Of a stretch of 64,000 bases of DNA, positions 10,895-19,863 are shown piece after piece. The stretch comes from Promethearchaeota archaeon (GTDB lineage Archaea; Asgardarchaeota; Lokiarchaeia; Sigyniarchaeales; SOKP01), in assembly GCA_019058445.1 (NCBI GenBank), contig JAHPZA010000009.1:124001-188000 (forward strand), read 5' to 3'. Under the pieces are notes generated by a model that had not been told where the DNA came from, did not search any database, and worked only from the letters and a program-made list of their open reading frames with translations. Positions within the stretch are counted from its first letter, which is position 1, and each line of letters opens with the position of its first letter. The position numbers and the translations under genes were made by a program.

Positions 10895-11545
10895 ATGCAT
10901 CCATTATATAATGAATTCTTAGAATATATAGATAAAGAAGATAAGGAGAAATGTGTAGAATTCGTCCTTAGTAAGCTTGACAATAAAGAAATTGACGTTC
11001 CGACGCTTTATAAAGAAATTCTGGAACCTAGTTTAAATAAGTTTTACTGTGACGCAGAAGAAGAGAACCTTTGTATATGGAAGGAGCATGTAAGATCGTC
11101 GATAATTAGAACCATAATAGAATTATGCTATCCCTATATTCTTAAGGAGAGGAGGGAAAGAGGCATTAAGAACTTAAATAAAAAAGTATTCATTGGCTGC
11201 CCTGCCGAAGAATATCATGAAATTGGAGCTAGAATGATTGCAGATATTTTCACATTAAATGGGTATGAAGCAATTTTTGTAGGAGCAAATACACCAAAAG
11301 AAGAGATCAGAGACGCGATTAATACTTTACAACCGATTTATATCGGAATGTGTGTGACTAATTATTTTACACTTATTGAAGCTGAAAAAGCAATTTCACT
11401 AATAAAAGAACACACAGAGTTTACAGGTAAAATTATAGTAGGTGGACAGGCATTTCTATCCAATCCTGATAATTATAAAAAAATCGGGGCAGATATTTTG
11501 ATTCAAAATTACGGAGATATTGAAAAATTGGCTAAAGAGGGATAA
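10895..11545 (+). CDS. Cobalamin (corrinoid)-binding protein
   Basis: A 216-residue two-domain protein. Residues 1-95 are helical, like the methyltransferase-cap/B12-binding-2 domain. Residues about 100-215 form a B12-binding Rossmann domain. The lower-axial-ligand motif reads EEYHEIG, so the histidine and glycine of DxHxxG are kept while Asp is replaced by Glu. The later GMCVTN and IVGGQAF segments match the corrinoid-tail pocket. It may be a corrinoid carrier or a B12 sensor. It is followed after four bases by an ABC permease and ATPase, which suggests a joint role. Confidence 0.8.
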   Translation: MHPLYNEFLEYIDKEDKEKCVEFVLSKLDNKEIDVPTLYKEILEPSLNKFYCDAEEENLCIWKEHVRSSIIRTIIELCYPYILKERRERGIKNLNKKVFIGCPAEEYHEIGARMIADIFTLNGYEAIFVGANTPKEEIRDAINTLQPIYIGMCVTNYFTLIEAEKAISLIKEHTEFTGKIIVGGQAFLSNPDNYKKIGADILIQNYGDIEKLAKEG

Positions 11546-11549
11546 AAAA

Positions 11550-12728
11550 ATGAGCTTACCATTAAGAATTGCGTTAAGATTTTTAAAGAGAGGTAAATGG
11601 CAAACACTTCTAATAATATTAGGCATATCAATAGGCGTTTCAGTACAAATTTTTGTTGGTATTCTGCTGAATAGTTTACAATCAAGCTTATTAAACAATT
11701 TTATTGGAAATTCCTCTCAAATTACAATCGTCTCAGATACCGATGATCCTCTTATTGATGATTATGAGGATATTGTTGAGGATCTCGAAGAGTTTGATGA
11801 ATTAACAGTAATTTCAGTAGCAAATGATCAAGTTGGCACAATAACCATTGGTACAGAATCTGAAAGTGTATTACTGCGAGGTTTTGAATTTGAAGACGCA
11901 GATAAAATTTATAACATAGCAGATAGAATATATGGTGGTGAGGAACCTGATGATGATTTTGAAGCTATTATTGGAAAAGATTTGAATGATGAATTGGAAC
12001 TTGATGAGGGAGATAAATTGACGATTTTCGGATTTATTACAGTTGGTAATAAAACTGTACCGGTGAATGGCACTTTTGAAATTGTCGGATTTTTTGATTT
12101 AGAGATCAGTTCCATAAACTCACAATGGGTAATAACAACATTAGATTCTGTTCAAATTATGTATAATACCAGTGATACTATTACCTCTATAGAAATGCAG
12201 GTTCCCGAAGAATTACTCTATGAAGCTGACGAAATTGCTGATGAGATAGATGACGAATTAGACTTAGAAGACGATGATCTAAAAATTACAAATTGGATAG
12301 ATGAAAATCAAAATTTATTGAATGGCCTTCAGAGCCAAAGTCTATCCAGTTATTTCATTCAATCTTTTGTATTGATATCAGTGGTGATTGGAATTGATTC
12401 TGTTTTAGCCATTTCTGTTATTCAAAAACAGCGCCAACTAGGTATCCTAAAAGCAATGGGAATAAACAATAGAACTGCAAGCTTAGTATTCATATTTCAA
12501 GGATTGTTTTTAGGGATTGGAGGAGCAATTGGAGGGATTAGCTTAGGTATCTTTCTTCTATGGGGTTTTACACAGGCATCAGCAAGTGATTTTATTATTA
12601 TTAATTACGATCCAATTTTCATATCAATCTCAGCAGCTATAATCATAATTTCTTCAGTGATCGCAGCACTTAGTCCAGCAATCAAATCATCGAAATTAGA
12701 TCCAATTGATATAATTAGAGGTGAATAA
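11550..12728 (+). CDS. FtsX/MacB/LolE-type ABC transporter permease
   Basis: A 392-residue permease. It has one N-terminal membrane helix (LLIILGISIGVSVQIF), a large extracytoplasmic domain of about 220 residues that is unusually acidic with many D/E runs, and three C-terminal helices with the FtsX-domain signature (QKQRQLGILKAMG). It ends in KLDPIDIIRGE, typical of the family. A frame open from ATG 11520 overlaps the previous gene. I chose ATG 11550 because GAGG lies just upstream and because the protein then starts at the conserved amphipathic LPLRIALRFLKR. It probably pairs with the ATPase two bases downstream as an exporter or mechanotransducer. Confidence 0.88.
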   Translation: MSLPLRIALRFLKRGKWQTLLIILGISIGVSVQIFVGILLNSLQSSLLNNFIGNSSQITIVSDTDDPLIDDYEDIVEDLEEFDELTVISVANDQVGTITIGTESESVLLRGFEFEDADKIYNIADRIYGGEEPDDDFEAIIGKDLNDELELDEGDKLTIFGFITVGNKTVPVNGTFEIVGFFDLEISSINSQWVITTLDSVQIMYNTSDTITSIEMQVPEELLYEADEIADEIDDELDLEDDDLKITNWIDENQNLLNGLQSQSLSSYFIQSFVLISVVIGIDSVLAISVIQKQRQLGILKAMGINNRTASLVFIFQGLFLGIGGAIGGISLGIFLLWGFTQASASDFIIINYDPIFISISAAIIIISSVIAALSPAIKSSKLDPIDIIRGE

Positions 12729-12730
12729 AT

Positions 12731-13474
12731 TTGTCGAAAAGCGCAGTGAAAATAAAAAATGAAGAGTCAATTAAGGAAAAAGAAGATTACGAATACATAG
12801 TTGACCTTAAACATATTGATAAGTTCTATTACACTGGAGTCGCAACTCAAGTATTATTTGATATTAATCTCCAATTTAAAGCGGGATCCGTTAATTCTAT
12901 AGTAGGTCCATCGGGCAGCGGTAAATCAACACTCATGAATATATTAGGCACCTTAGATAAACCCACAAAGGGAGAAGTATATATCGCTGGAAAAAGAACA
13001 GACCAGATGTCCAAAAATGAATTAGCAATATTAAGAAACCAAACAATAGGATTTGTCTTTCAATTTCATTATTTATTGCCTGAATATACCGCCTTAGAAA
13101 ATGTGTTAATGCCCTTCGAGATTAGTAGACAAAAAGTGACGAGTAAAGTAAAAGAAAAAGCAATAAATTTAATGAAATTCATAGGTATTGAAGATGTTAA
13201 GGACAATTTAGCTACTAAAATGAGCGGAGGTCAACAACAAAGAACAGCAATCGCTAGATCACTTATGAATAATCCAAAAATATTACTTGCTGATGAACCT
13301 ACGGGTAATTTAGATACAGAAGCAACTGATAAAGTATATAATTTATTTAGAGAGATAAATGAAAAATTTGGCACCACACTCATAGTTATAACCCATGAAC
13401 GAAGAATTGCTGAAAAAACAGACAGGATCATAGAAATTAGAGATGGTAAAATACACTTAGATTTATATAAATAA
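12731..13474 (+). CDS. LolD/MacB-type ABC transporter ATPase
   Basis: A 247-residue nucleotide-binding subunit. Walker A GPSGSGKST is at residues 59-67, with the Q-loop in FVFQFHYLLPEYTALENV, signature MSGGQQQR, Walker B ILLADEPTGNLD and the switch His in VITHE. It starts with TTG two bases after the permease stop, so the two are translationally coupled. The substrate is unknown. The upstream cobalamin-binding gene belongs to the same operon. Confidence 0.93.
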   Translation: MSKSAVKIKNEESIKEKEDYEYIVDLKHIDKFYYTGVATQVLFDINLQFKAGSVNSIVGPSGSGKSTLMNILGTLDKPTKGEVYIAGKRTDQMSKNELAILRNQTIGFVFQFHYLLPEYTALENVLMPFEISRQKVTSKVKEKAINLMKFIGIEDVKDNLATKMSGGQQQRTAIARSLMNNPKILLADEPTGNLDTEATDKVYNLFREINEKFGTTLIVITHERRIAEKTDRIIEIRDGKIHLDLYK

Positions 13475-13564
13475 ATATAATCATTTTTTTTAATTTTAAC
13501 TTAAAGAAAGAATATTTCGAGAATTCTTGTAAAAATAGAATGAAAAAAAAGGAAAAAAATTAAT

Positions 13565-14065
13565 TTAGCTTTCAGCACTTACCAATTTATCAAGCTTTTT
13601 TCCGCAATAAGAACAATAGACATATCCATCCTTATTTAGTTGAATTTTCATTATACTTGTAAATTCAACTCCACATTCAGGACAATATCTAACAGTTTCG
13701 GATTCAGCTTCTTCAGTAATGTCTTGTATTGTTGTCTTCGGTATTTGTTGAACTACAATCGGTTGGGCAATTTCAGATTCTTCTTCTTCGGATTTAGGTT
13801 TTCCTACGAGTAAATAGTAAAACCATTTCAATACTCGGTATATTCCTATCGAAATGCCTTTAATAACATAGTAAACTCCTTTCAAAATGTAGTAAATTAA
13901 GTACGCAATGCCTTTGAGCAAATAATATACTCCGATTATAATGAGTATTACTATTGTAGCTATTCCTACACCTACAATTATCTGGTAAGACAATGGTAAG
14001 CTCAAAAACCACGCAACAAATTCTTGCCAATAAATATTATTCGATTGAGCAATCATCTCTATCAT
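13565..14065 (-). CDS. Membrane-anchored zinc-ribbon protein with amphipathic repeats
   Basis: A 166-residue protein. Residues about 27-48 form a membrane helix, followed by a tyrosine-rich stretch in which Y(Y/L)xLKG-like units recur (YYLLKG, YYILKG, YYVIKG), giving amphipathic helices that could lie on the membrane. An acidic linker follows. A C-terminal zinc ribbon has CPECG and CSYCG knuckles around residues 130-156. The family is not recognised. Zinc ribbons of this style recur across the window. It is convergent with the ABC operon. Confidence 0.65.
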   Translation of the reverse strand: MIEMIAQSNNIYWQEFVAWFLSLPLSYQIIVGVGIATIVILIIIGVYYLLKGIAYLIYYILKGVYYVIKGISIGIYRVLKWFYYLLVGKPKSEEEESEIAQPIVVQQIPKTTIQDITEEAESETVRYCPECGVEFTSIMKIQLNKDGYVYCSYCGKKLDKLVSAES

Positions 14066-14180
14066 CTTGTTTAATTTTTAACTTGTTTATTCTTAAATAA
14101 AAAGTGTAAAGATCCAATAAAAAATAATTTGGAGTCCAGTTTTTACCGTTTATGAAATTTCTTATTCTCAGAAAAAAAAA

Positions 14181-14732
14181 TTATTTAAAACATACTAACC
14201 CAAATCTATAGGCATTGTGAACGGGGGGCCATTCCATTTCAAAATTGGTATTTCTTACGGTTTGATCTACATTTATCCCTACTGCTTCCATGGAATAGCG
14301 TGGTTCGTATCTACATGGTTCCCCACTATCATAAGTACAGGATTTCTTTTCCTTAGAACAGATCCGACAGAATCCGTCCCAGAGAACAAGCTTCTCTTCA
14401 AATTTCCCATCAAATTTAATTAAAAACTCATTTATCTCTTCTTCTAAATGATCTCGTAAGATATCTTTGTGATAAAATGAGTTAAGTATTTTTTCAGTAC
14501 TTCGTTTTGAATATTTTGATTTTTCATCATTTATGTATCTATCCAAATCAAATTTATAGTATATAAGATAGAAATCTTTGTAGCTTGAGACTTCCTCCTC
14601 TAAATATGGCGCTATTGGAGGACATGCATGAGAATGCCCATAATTGGGGCATTTAAACTCAGGATTATTACAAAAGGTTTGAACTATTGGATCAAACATA
14701 ATTTGTTTAAATGATATTTTAACGTAGGGCAT
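14181..14732 (-). CDS. DUF2284 predicted metal-binding protein
   Basis: A 183-residue cysteine-rich protein. It has the DUF2284 layout: an early CPNYGHSHACPP cluster, then a GFCRIC motif, CTYDSGEPCRYEPRYSMEA and a final segment with hydrophobic GLVCF. The cysteines probably bind an Fe-S cluster or zinc. Function is unknown. It lies 60 bases downstream of the DMT transporter gene on the same strand. Confidence 0.82.
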   Translation of the reverse strand: MPYVKISFKQIMFDPIVQTFCNNPEFKCPNYGHSHACPPIAPYLEEEVSSYKDFYLIYYKFDLDRYINDEKSKYSKRSTEKILNSFYHKDILRDHLEEEINEFLIKFDGKFEEKLVLWDGFCRICSKEKKSCTYDSGEPCRYEPRYSMEAVGINVDQTVRNTNFEMEWPPVHNAYRFGLVCFK

Positions 14733-14792
14733 TTAAAAGAGTTAGTTTTTAATTTTTTTTGATAAATACTAAAATCTAATTAAGTTTTACTC

Positions 14793-15734
14793 TTAAATTC
14801 TAAATGTTTCTCTTCCAGAATATTTTAACACAATGATGTTAGCGATTACAATTAAAGCCCCGCCAATAATAGTAAATACTGAAAGGGAGTTATAAACCAG
14901 CACTGTTAGAATTGTAGCAACTACCGGCTCGATATATGATAAGATTATAATATTTCCTCCTTTATCGTTTTTAACTCCTGTGTTATATAAACTAAAGGCT
15001 AATGCTGTTGGAATTAAACCTAAAAGCATCGCGATTAGCAAATCGATTAGAGTTAATCTCAGAAGTTCTATAGTTCCAAATAGTAAAAAAGGAAATATTA
15101 AAAAAAGGAGATGCCACCACGCAAGAAAAACATCGAAATCTCCTTTAGCCTTTAGATTGTGAAAATTCTTGTTTCTTTGTTTATAAATTATCTTTTTATA
15201 AAAAACAAAAATTCCTAAAGCTAAACCAGAAAGAAGTCCTGTATATAAACCTAGAGAAAATATATGGTCATTCCAGAATTCCATAATAATCGCTACTCCA
15301 ATTAGTGCCACTATAAAACTCAGCATGCTAATTTTCGACACATGATCCATTTTTGTTATTATAATAAAAATAAGAACAAAAATTCCACTAGTATATAATA
15401 AAAACGCAGCAATTGCATAACCATGAATAGTAATGGTAAAAAAATAAAAATATATTACAACAGGATATACTAATCCACTGATTATAAGAGGCTTCCAATG
15501 TAGTTGAAAAGATTCATTTAAAAATTCACGAGAGAATGAATGAGTTTTAATCATGAAAAACGTAAGAAAGAATACTCCAAATATCCCTCTTAATAATACA
15601 ATGGTATAAACTTGGTAACTTCCGAGAAGTGTGACAAATAAGCCAACGGAACCCATACATGTCGCTGACATTAACATACAAATTTTAGAGATTGTTGGAT
15701 TGACTTTTGTTTCTTCAGATTCAGTATTAGCCAT
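14793..15734 (-). CDS. EamA/DMT-family transporter
   Basis: A 313-residue protein with ten hydrophobic helices in two related halves, typical of drug/metabolite transporters (EamA, RhaT-like). The second half contains the characteristic ALAFSLYNTG and IEPVVATIL segments. It probably exports an amino acid or small metabolite, but substrates in this family cannot be predicted from sequence. It may be co-transcribed with the DUF2284 gene. Confidence 0.85.
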   Translation of the reverse strand: MANTESEETKVNPTISKICMLMSATCMGSVGLFVTLLGSYQVYTIVLLRGIFGVFFLTFFMIKTHSFSREFLNESFQLHWKPLIISGLVYPVVIYFYFFTITIHGYAIAAFLLYTSGIFVLIFIIITKMDHVSKISMLSFIVALIGVAIIMEFWNDHIFSLGLYTGLLSGLALGIFVFYKKIIYKQRNKNFHNLKAKGDFDVFLAWWHLLFLIFPFLLFGTIELLRLTLIDLLIAMLLGLIPTALAFSLYNTGVKNDKGGNIIILSYIEPVVATILTVLVYNSLSVFTIIGGALIVIANIIVLKYSGRETFRI

Positions 15735-15924
15735 AAATCGAAATAGAGTAATGTAATTTTATTTAAACTGTAAATTATTGTTAATTTTAAATAACTAATT
15801 TTAATTATTAACAAAAATATTCCATAAAAAATATCTTTAATTAGAATTGAATTTAAAATAATATCAAAGTTAAATTATTTTTCAATTAAAATTTATACTA
15901 TAAGGAAAAATAGGGGAAAATTTA

Positions 15925-17313
15925 ATGAGTTATGATATGGAAATAGATTCTGAAAGCGAATTTTCAACATGGGATCATCTCTCATTTAATCTCGTCATGT
16001 TTATGCTTCCCGCTACATATGCTATGTTTGCCACTCATTTATTTTGGTTTTATGAAACAGAAGTATTATTACCAGTTTTATTTTTAGGTGTTGCAGTTAT
16101 AATTTTTGGAGTATGGGATGCTTTTAATGATCCACTCATAGGTTTTATATCAGATAAACCTAATCGTTTTACAAAACGTTATGGAAGGCGTTTTCCTTAT
16201 ATAATTTTATTCGGTATTCCAACAATGGTAACTCTAGTTCTTCTTTTTACACCTCCCATGACAAATGCTAAAGTAAATCCTTGGCCGGTATTTCTCTGGT
16301 TGGTTATCATTTTACTTATTCATGAATTAAGTTATACCGGTGTAAGTTTGACAAGAGCATTATATCCTGAAAAGTTCCGAACTGATAAAGATCGTAGAAA
16401 AAATTCAGCAATTGGGATTGTCACTAATAATCTTGGTTTTTTCGTAGGATTTATAATTCCCATGTTGCTTGTCTGGGAAGGTGACATAAATTCATACTGG
16501 ATCGCTGCAGTTATACTTATGATACCGTGTTTTATCTTCTTCTTCTTAGGTATACATGGAATACGTGAAGATAAAGTAATGATTGAGAGAGCACTCACCG
16601 CTAAAAGAGAACCCTTTTTCGCAACGTTGAAAAAAGCAGTAAAAAGAAAAAACTTCATGACACTTGTTTTTATCAGTATATCAACACAAGTGTTTGGTGC
16701 TTGTATAATGGCATCTATTTATTATTATGTAAAATTCATCCTAATTTTGCCTCCTGAACGTCAAGCCGATGTATTGATTATGGTCGTTTGGTTTTTAGCG
16801 GGATTAATTTCGATTCCTTTATGGATGAAAGTCACTCCAAAAATAGGTCATAAAAAAATGCAAATAATTGGAATTATAATTACATTATTAGCTTTAATAC
16901 CGCCTCTATTTATAAGATCTTTAATACTAGCATTAATTTTTGTAGGATTCTTAGGTTTTGCTATGGGAGCAACAGCATTAATAAGGTTTCCAATTTTTGC
17001 TGACGTTATTGATGAAGTTTCTTTGCTCGATGAAAAACGCCAAGAAGGAGTTTATCAAGGGGTATTTGTTTTTTTCGATCGTCTTGGTATTATTCTTCAA
17101 CCAATCATCTTTACGGTTGTACACATTTTAACTCGATTTGATCCTGAGAGTGATACTCAGTCATTAATTGCCCAACAAGGGATCCTTGCTGCTATGTTAT
17201 GGATTCCTGGATTAATAATGTTAGCCGCATGTTTGATTTTTTGGAAATATTATGATTTAACACCTAAAAGAACTCTAATCATCAAAGATAAGTTAAAGCA
17301 GATAAATCTTTAA
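15925..17313 (+). CDS. GPH-family (MelB-like) sugar:cation symporter, copy 1
   Basis: A 462-residue protein with about twelve membrane helices. The loop 2-3 motif DAFNDPLIGFISDK...GRRFPYI is the signature of glycoside-pentoside-hexuronide symporters. A GGGG-containing ribosome-binding-like stretch precedes the ATG. It is convergent with a catabolic-looking cluster (serine hydrolase, racemase, oxidoreductase). A second family member is at 39070-40470. The substrate is unknown. Confidence 0.87.
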   Translation: MSYDMEIDSESEFSTWDHLSFNLVMFMLPATYAMFATHLFWFYETEVLLPVLFLGVAVIIFGVWDAFNDPLIGFISDKPNRFTKRYGRRFPYIILFGIPTMVTLVLLFTPPMTNAKVNPWPVFLWLVIILLIHELSYTGVSLTRALYPEKFRTDKDRRKNSAIGIVTNNLGFFVGFIIPMLLVWEGDINSYWIAAVILMIPCFIFFFLGIHGIREDKVMIERALTAKREPFFATLKKAVKRKNFMTLVFISISTQVFGACIMASIYYYVKFILILPPERQADVLIMVVWFLAGLISIPLWMKVTPKIGHKKMQIIGIIITLLALIPPLFIRSLILALIFVGFLGFAMGATALIRFPIFADVIDEVSLLDEKRQEGVYQGVFVFFDRLGIILQPIIFTVVHILTRFDPESDTQSLIAQQGILAAMLWIPGLIMLAACLIFWKYYDLTPKRTLIIKDKLKQINL

Positions 17314-17341
17314 ATTAAAATTATATATATTATATTCATTT

Positions 17342-18721
17342 TTATTTTCTTTTATGAAATACCCATCTATTTACTTTCAGATCAATTATTCCTCCATCTT
17401 CTTTAATAAAAAATTGACCTTTCATTTCAAGTCCAGGTATAGCAAATGGAATGTAAAATTTAAGCTCTTCCATATTGTTAATCACAACCGGGAAAGATAT
17501 AATATTCGAAGATCCGGGATATCTTACCTTTCCAGTGATAATCCCATTTTCTAATGAAATGTCAAGTTTCATTACACCTCTATAGGTTTCATAATGACCT
17601 AGTAATAAATTGAGTGTTTTTTGTACCTCCAAAAAAGGCACAGCTTCTTTTAAATCAATCCCGAGTAGGATTGCTAGAATTGAGCGACCAATCATTTCAG
17701 GACTAAAAAAGGCACAATTTTGTCCAATCACTATTCCCATTTTTAATTCAGGAATTATTCCTAAGTATCCCATATAAACCAAGAGATCTCCACTATGAGA
17801 CACGAGTCTATGCCCAAAAAAATCTTTTTCAATTGCCCAACCATATCCATATTCCTTCCCTTTCTGATCGGTTTTAATAAAAGGTGTCCAGATCCTTTCT
17901 AGGATTACACTATCTATGATTTGGTTTCCATTGAATTTACCTGCGTTTATCAATGCTCTCATATAGTTCAATAAATCATTTACACAACTTAACATACCAC
18001 CAGCGGGAGCTTGAAGATCTGCTATTGGAGGATCTTTTGGTATTAACTTTCCATCCTTTCCCGTTAAGTAACCAATTGAAGCGTCTGTATCGTTCTTATA
18101 ATCCTCCAATGAGTAAGTAGTTCTTTTCATTTCTAATGGATTTAAAATATTTTCTTGAATATAATCTAAAAAGCTCATTTCTGAAACTTTTTCAATAATT
18201 AATCCTAATAAATCATACATATCATTGTTATAAATATAAGACTTACCAGTATCGTCAAATTTTTCCATAATCGCGCCATTAATGAAGGTTAAAAGATCTT
18301 CAGAACTGCTCATGGGTATAAAGGAGTCAAAGACACCTAAGAATCTTTCAGCTGCGACAAAGTTGCCCTCTAAAGCATTAATCCCAGAGCTGTGAGTGAG
18401 AAAATGATGAATAGTAATGGGATCTTTTCGCGTTCCAAGGTTAAAATTGATATATTTCCTAACTGGATCGTGTAAATTTAGTTTACCTTGATCCGCTAAA
18501 AGATTTATAGCTAATGCCGCAAACATCTTAGATATTGAACCAATTCCAAATAACGTATTTGTTGTCATAGGGAAATTAGAGTCTAAATTACGTGCTCCAA
18601 ATCCCCTAGTATATTCCACTTCTCCATCCTTTATAATCCCAATACTTAACCCCGGTATATTAATCTCTTGCATGAGTTCTACAATCATTTGCTCTAACAT
18701 TTCAATTAATTTTTTTCTCAT
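17342..18721 (-). CDS. Beta-lactamase-family serine hydrolase
   Basis: A 459-residue protein of the class C beta-lactamase/PBP-like family. The catalytic SxxK is S62-I-S-K65, followed by the YNN motif in the YIYNNDMYDLLG segment and an HSG motif replacing KTG. A C-terminal domain of about 110 residues has the usual beta-barrel-like composition. No signal peptide is seen, so it is probably cytoplasmic and acts as an esterase or D-amino-acid amidase/peptidase. It lies 20 bases after the racemase gene in one operon, which favours a role with D-amino-acid or peptide substrates. Confidence 0.85.
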   Translation of the reverse strand: MRKKLIEMLEQMIVELMQEINIPGLSIGIIKDGEVEYTRGFGARNLDSNFPMTTNTLFGIGSISKMFAALAINLLADQGKLNLHDPVRKYINFNLGTRKDPITIHHFLTHSSGINALEGNFVAAERFLGVFDSFIPMSSSEDLLTFINGAIMEKFDDTGKSYIYNNDMYDLLGLIIEKVSEMSFLDYIQENILNPLEMKRTTYSLEDYKNDTDASIGYLTGKDGKLIPKDPPIADLQAPAGGMLSCVNDLLNYMRALINAGKFNGNQIIDSVILERIWTPFIKTDQKGKEYGYGWAIEKDFFGHRLVSHSGDLLVYMGYLGIIPELKMGIVIGQNCAFFSPEMIGRSILAILLGIDLKEAVPFLEVQKTLNLLLGHYETYRGVMKLDISLENGIITGKVRYPGSSNIISFPVVINNMEELKFYIPFAIPGLEMKGQFFIKEDGGIIDLKVNRWVFHKRK

Positions 18722-18741
18722 TTGGTATCACATCTTAGTTT

Positions 18742-19809
18742 TTAAATAAAAACCTTTGAGATAAACGGGCTTGTCATAGCCCCTAATAATGCTTCGTAAT
18801 TCACGTTAAACCTCAGCTCATCACCCAATTTAAAATCATTTTTTTTTAGATCAACGATTATATAATCACTCGAAGCACTCAATATTTCAACATCATCTTT
18901 AGGAAATAATCCTTTTTCTTGAATATCTTGACGACCTGCATTAAGAAGTGCGTGGATCCTATATCCCTCTTTAGACTTCTTTCTATTTTGAAATATAGAA
19001 GGTTCTCCAAACGCATTGGTAGTTACTGTTCCTTTAGGAAAAAGAGGCTTTTTCTTTAGTTCTACAATTTCTGCCACGAACGTAAATGTATCTTGATAAT
19101 ATTTTAGAATTGGATCTTCTTTAATTCCATCAACTCCAAGTAATATGACGGTTCCAATTCTTAGGTTATTAATTGAACCTATTTCATTAGTAGACATAAC
19201 CCAATCATAATTTGCAGAATTCCCTCCTGATATAAATTGAAATTGGATATCATATTTTTTTTGAATATCTTGTGCAATTTCAGAGAATTCGGTCATATTA
19301 TTTTCATCGGGTATTACCCCAGCAAAACATTTAAGATTTGTTCCAATACCTAATAAATCAATATTTTGTAACTTGAGTACTTCTCCTACCATATTTTCAA
19401 GGTCATTTGGCATTATCCCTTCGCGTAGATCTCCCATTTCCACCATTAAGATCACTCCATGCTTTTTATTTTGCTGGAGCGCTTCTTCTGATAGTTTCTT
19501 TATTGTAATAAGTTCAGAATTTAAACTGATATCCGTATGTCTAATAATAAGAGGGATTTCGCTATGAGAGGGATTTCTAATTAATACGAATTTCGCGTTT
19601 ACTCCTGCTTCTTTCATTCGAATAATATTTCCTATTCTTGAATCTCCCAAGTAATTTATTCCCGCTTCTACTAATGTTTTTGCGATTGTGGGATTTCCTA
19701 AAGTGACTTTAGTAATACCAATGATAGAAATGCCTTTAGAACTTAGGATTTCATTCAATAGTTTTGCGTTATGAAAAATTTTCTCAAGGTTTATTTCAAT
19801 ATAAGGCAT
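18742..19809 (-). CDS. PLP-dependent alanine/ornithine racemase-family protein
   Basis: A 355-residue fold-type III PLP enzyme. The internal-aldimine lysine is K34 in GITKVTLG. Family segments include VEMGDLREGI, FISGGNSANY and LRIGTVILLG. It resembles ornithine racemase (Orr) and YhfX-type proteins more than biosynthetic alanine racemase. It sits between an oxidoreductase (54 bases upstream) and a serine hydrolase (20 bases downstream). The amino-acid substrate is not certain. Confidence 0.82.
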   Translation of the reverse strand: MPYIEINLEKIFHNAKLLNEILSSKGISIIGITKVTLGNPTIAKTLVEAGINYLGDSRIGNIIRMKEAGVNAKFVLIRNPSHSEIPLIIRHTDISLNSELITIKKLSEEALQQNKKHGVILMVEMGDLREGIMPNDLENMVGEVLKLQNIDLLGIGTNLKCFAGVIPDENNMTEFSEIAQDIQKKYDIQFQFISGGNSANYDWVMSTNEIGSINNLRIGTVILLGVDGIKEDPILKYYQDTFTFVAEIVELKKKPLFPKGTVTTNAFGEPSIFQNRKKSKEGYRIHALLNAGRQDIQEKGLFPKDDVEILSASSDYIIVDLKKNDFKLGDELRFNVNYEALLGAMTSPFISKVFI

Positions 19810-19863
19810 GTCAAGACATAGCTCTTTATGTGTAAGATATTTTAAAAAGTGAATGACAAAATT

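Noticed and set aside
11520..11549. Upstream ATG for the ABC permease at 11520
   Set aside because: It lies inside the preceding cobalamin-binding gene; ATG 11550 has a ribosome site and a canonical N-terminus.
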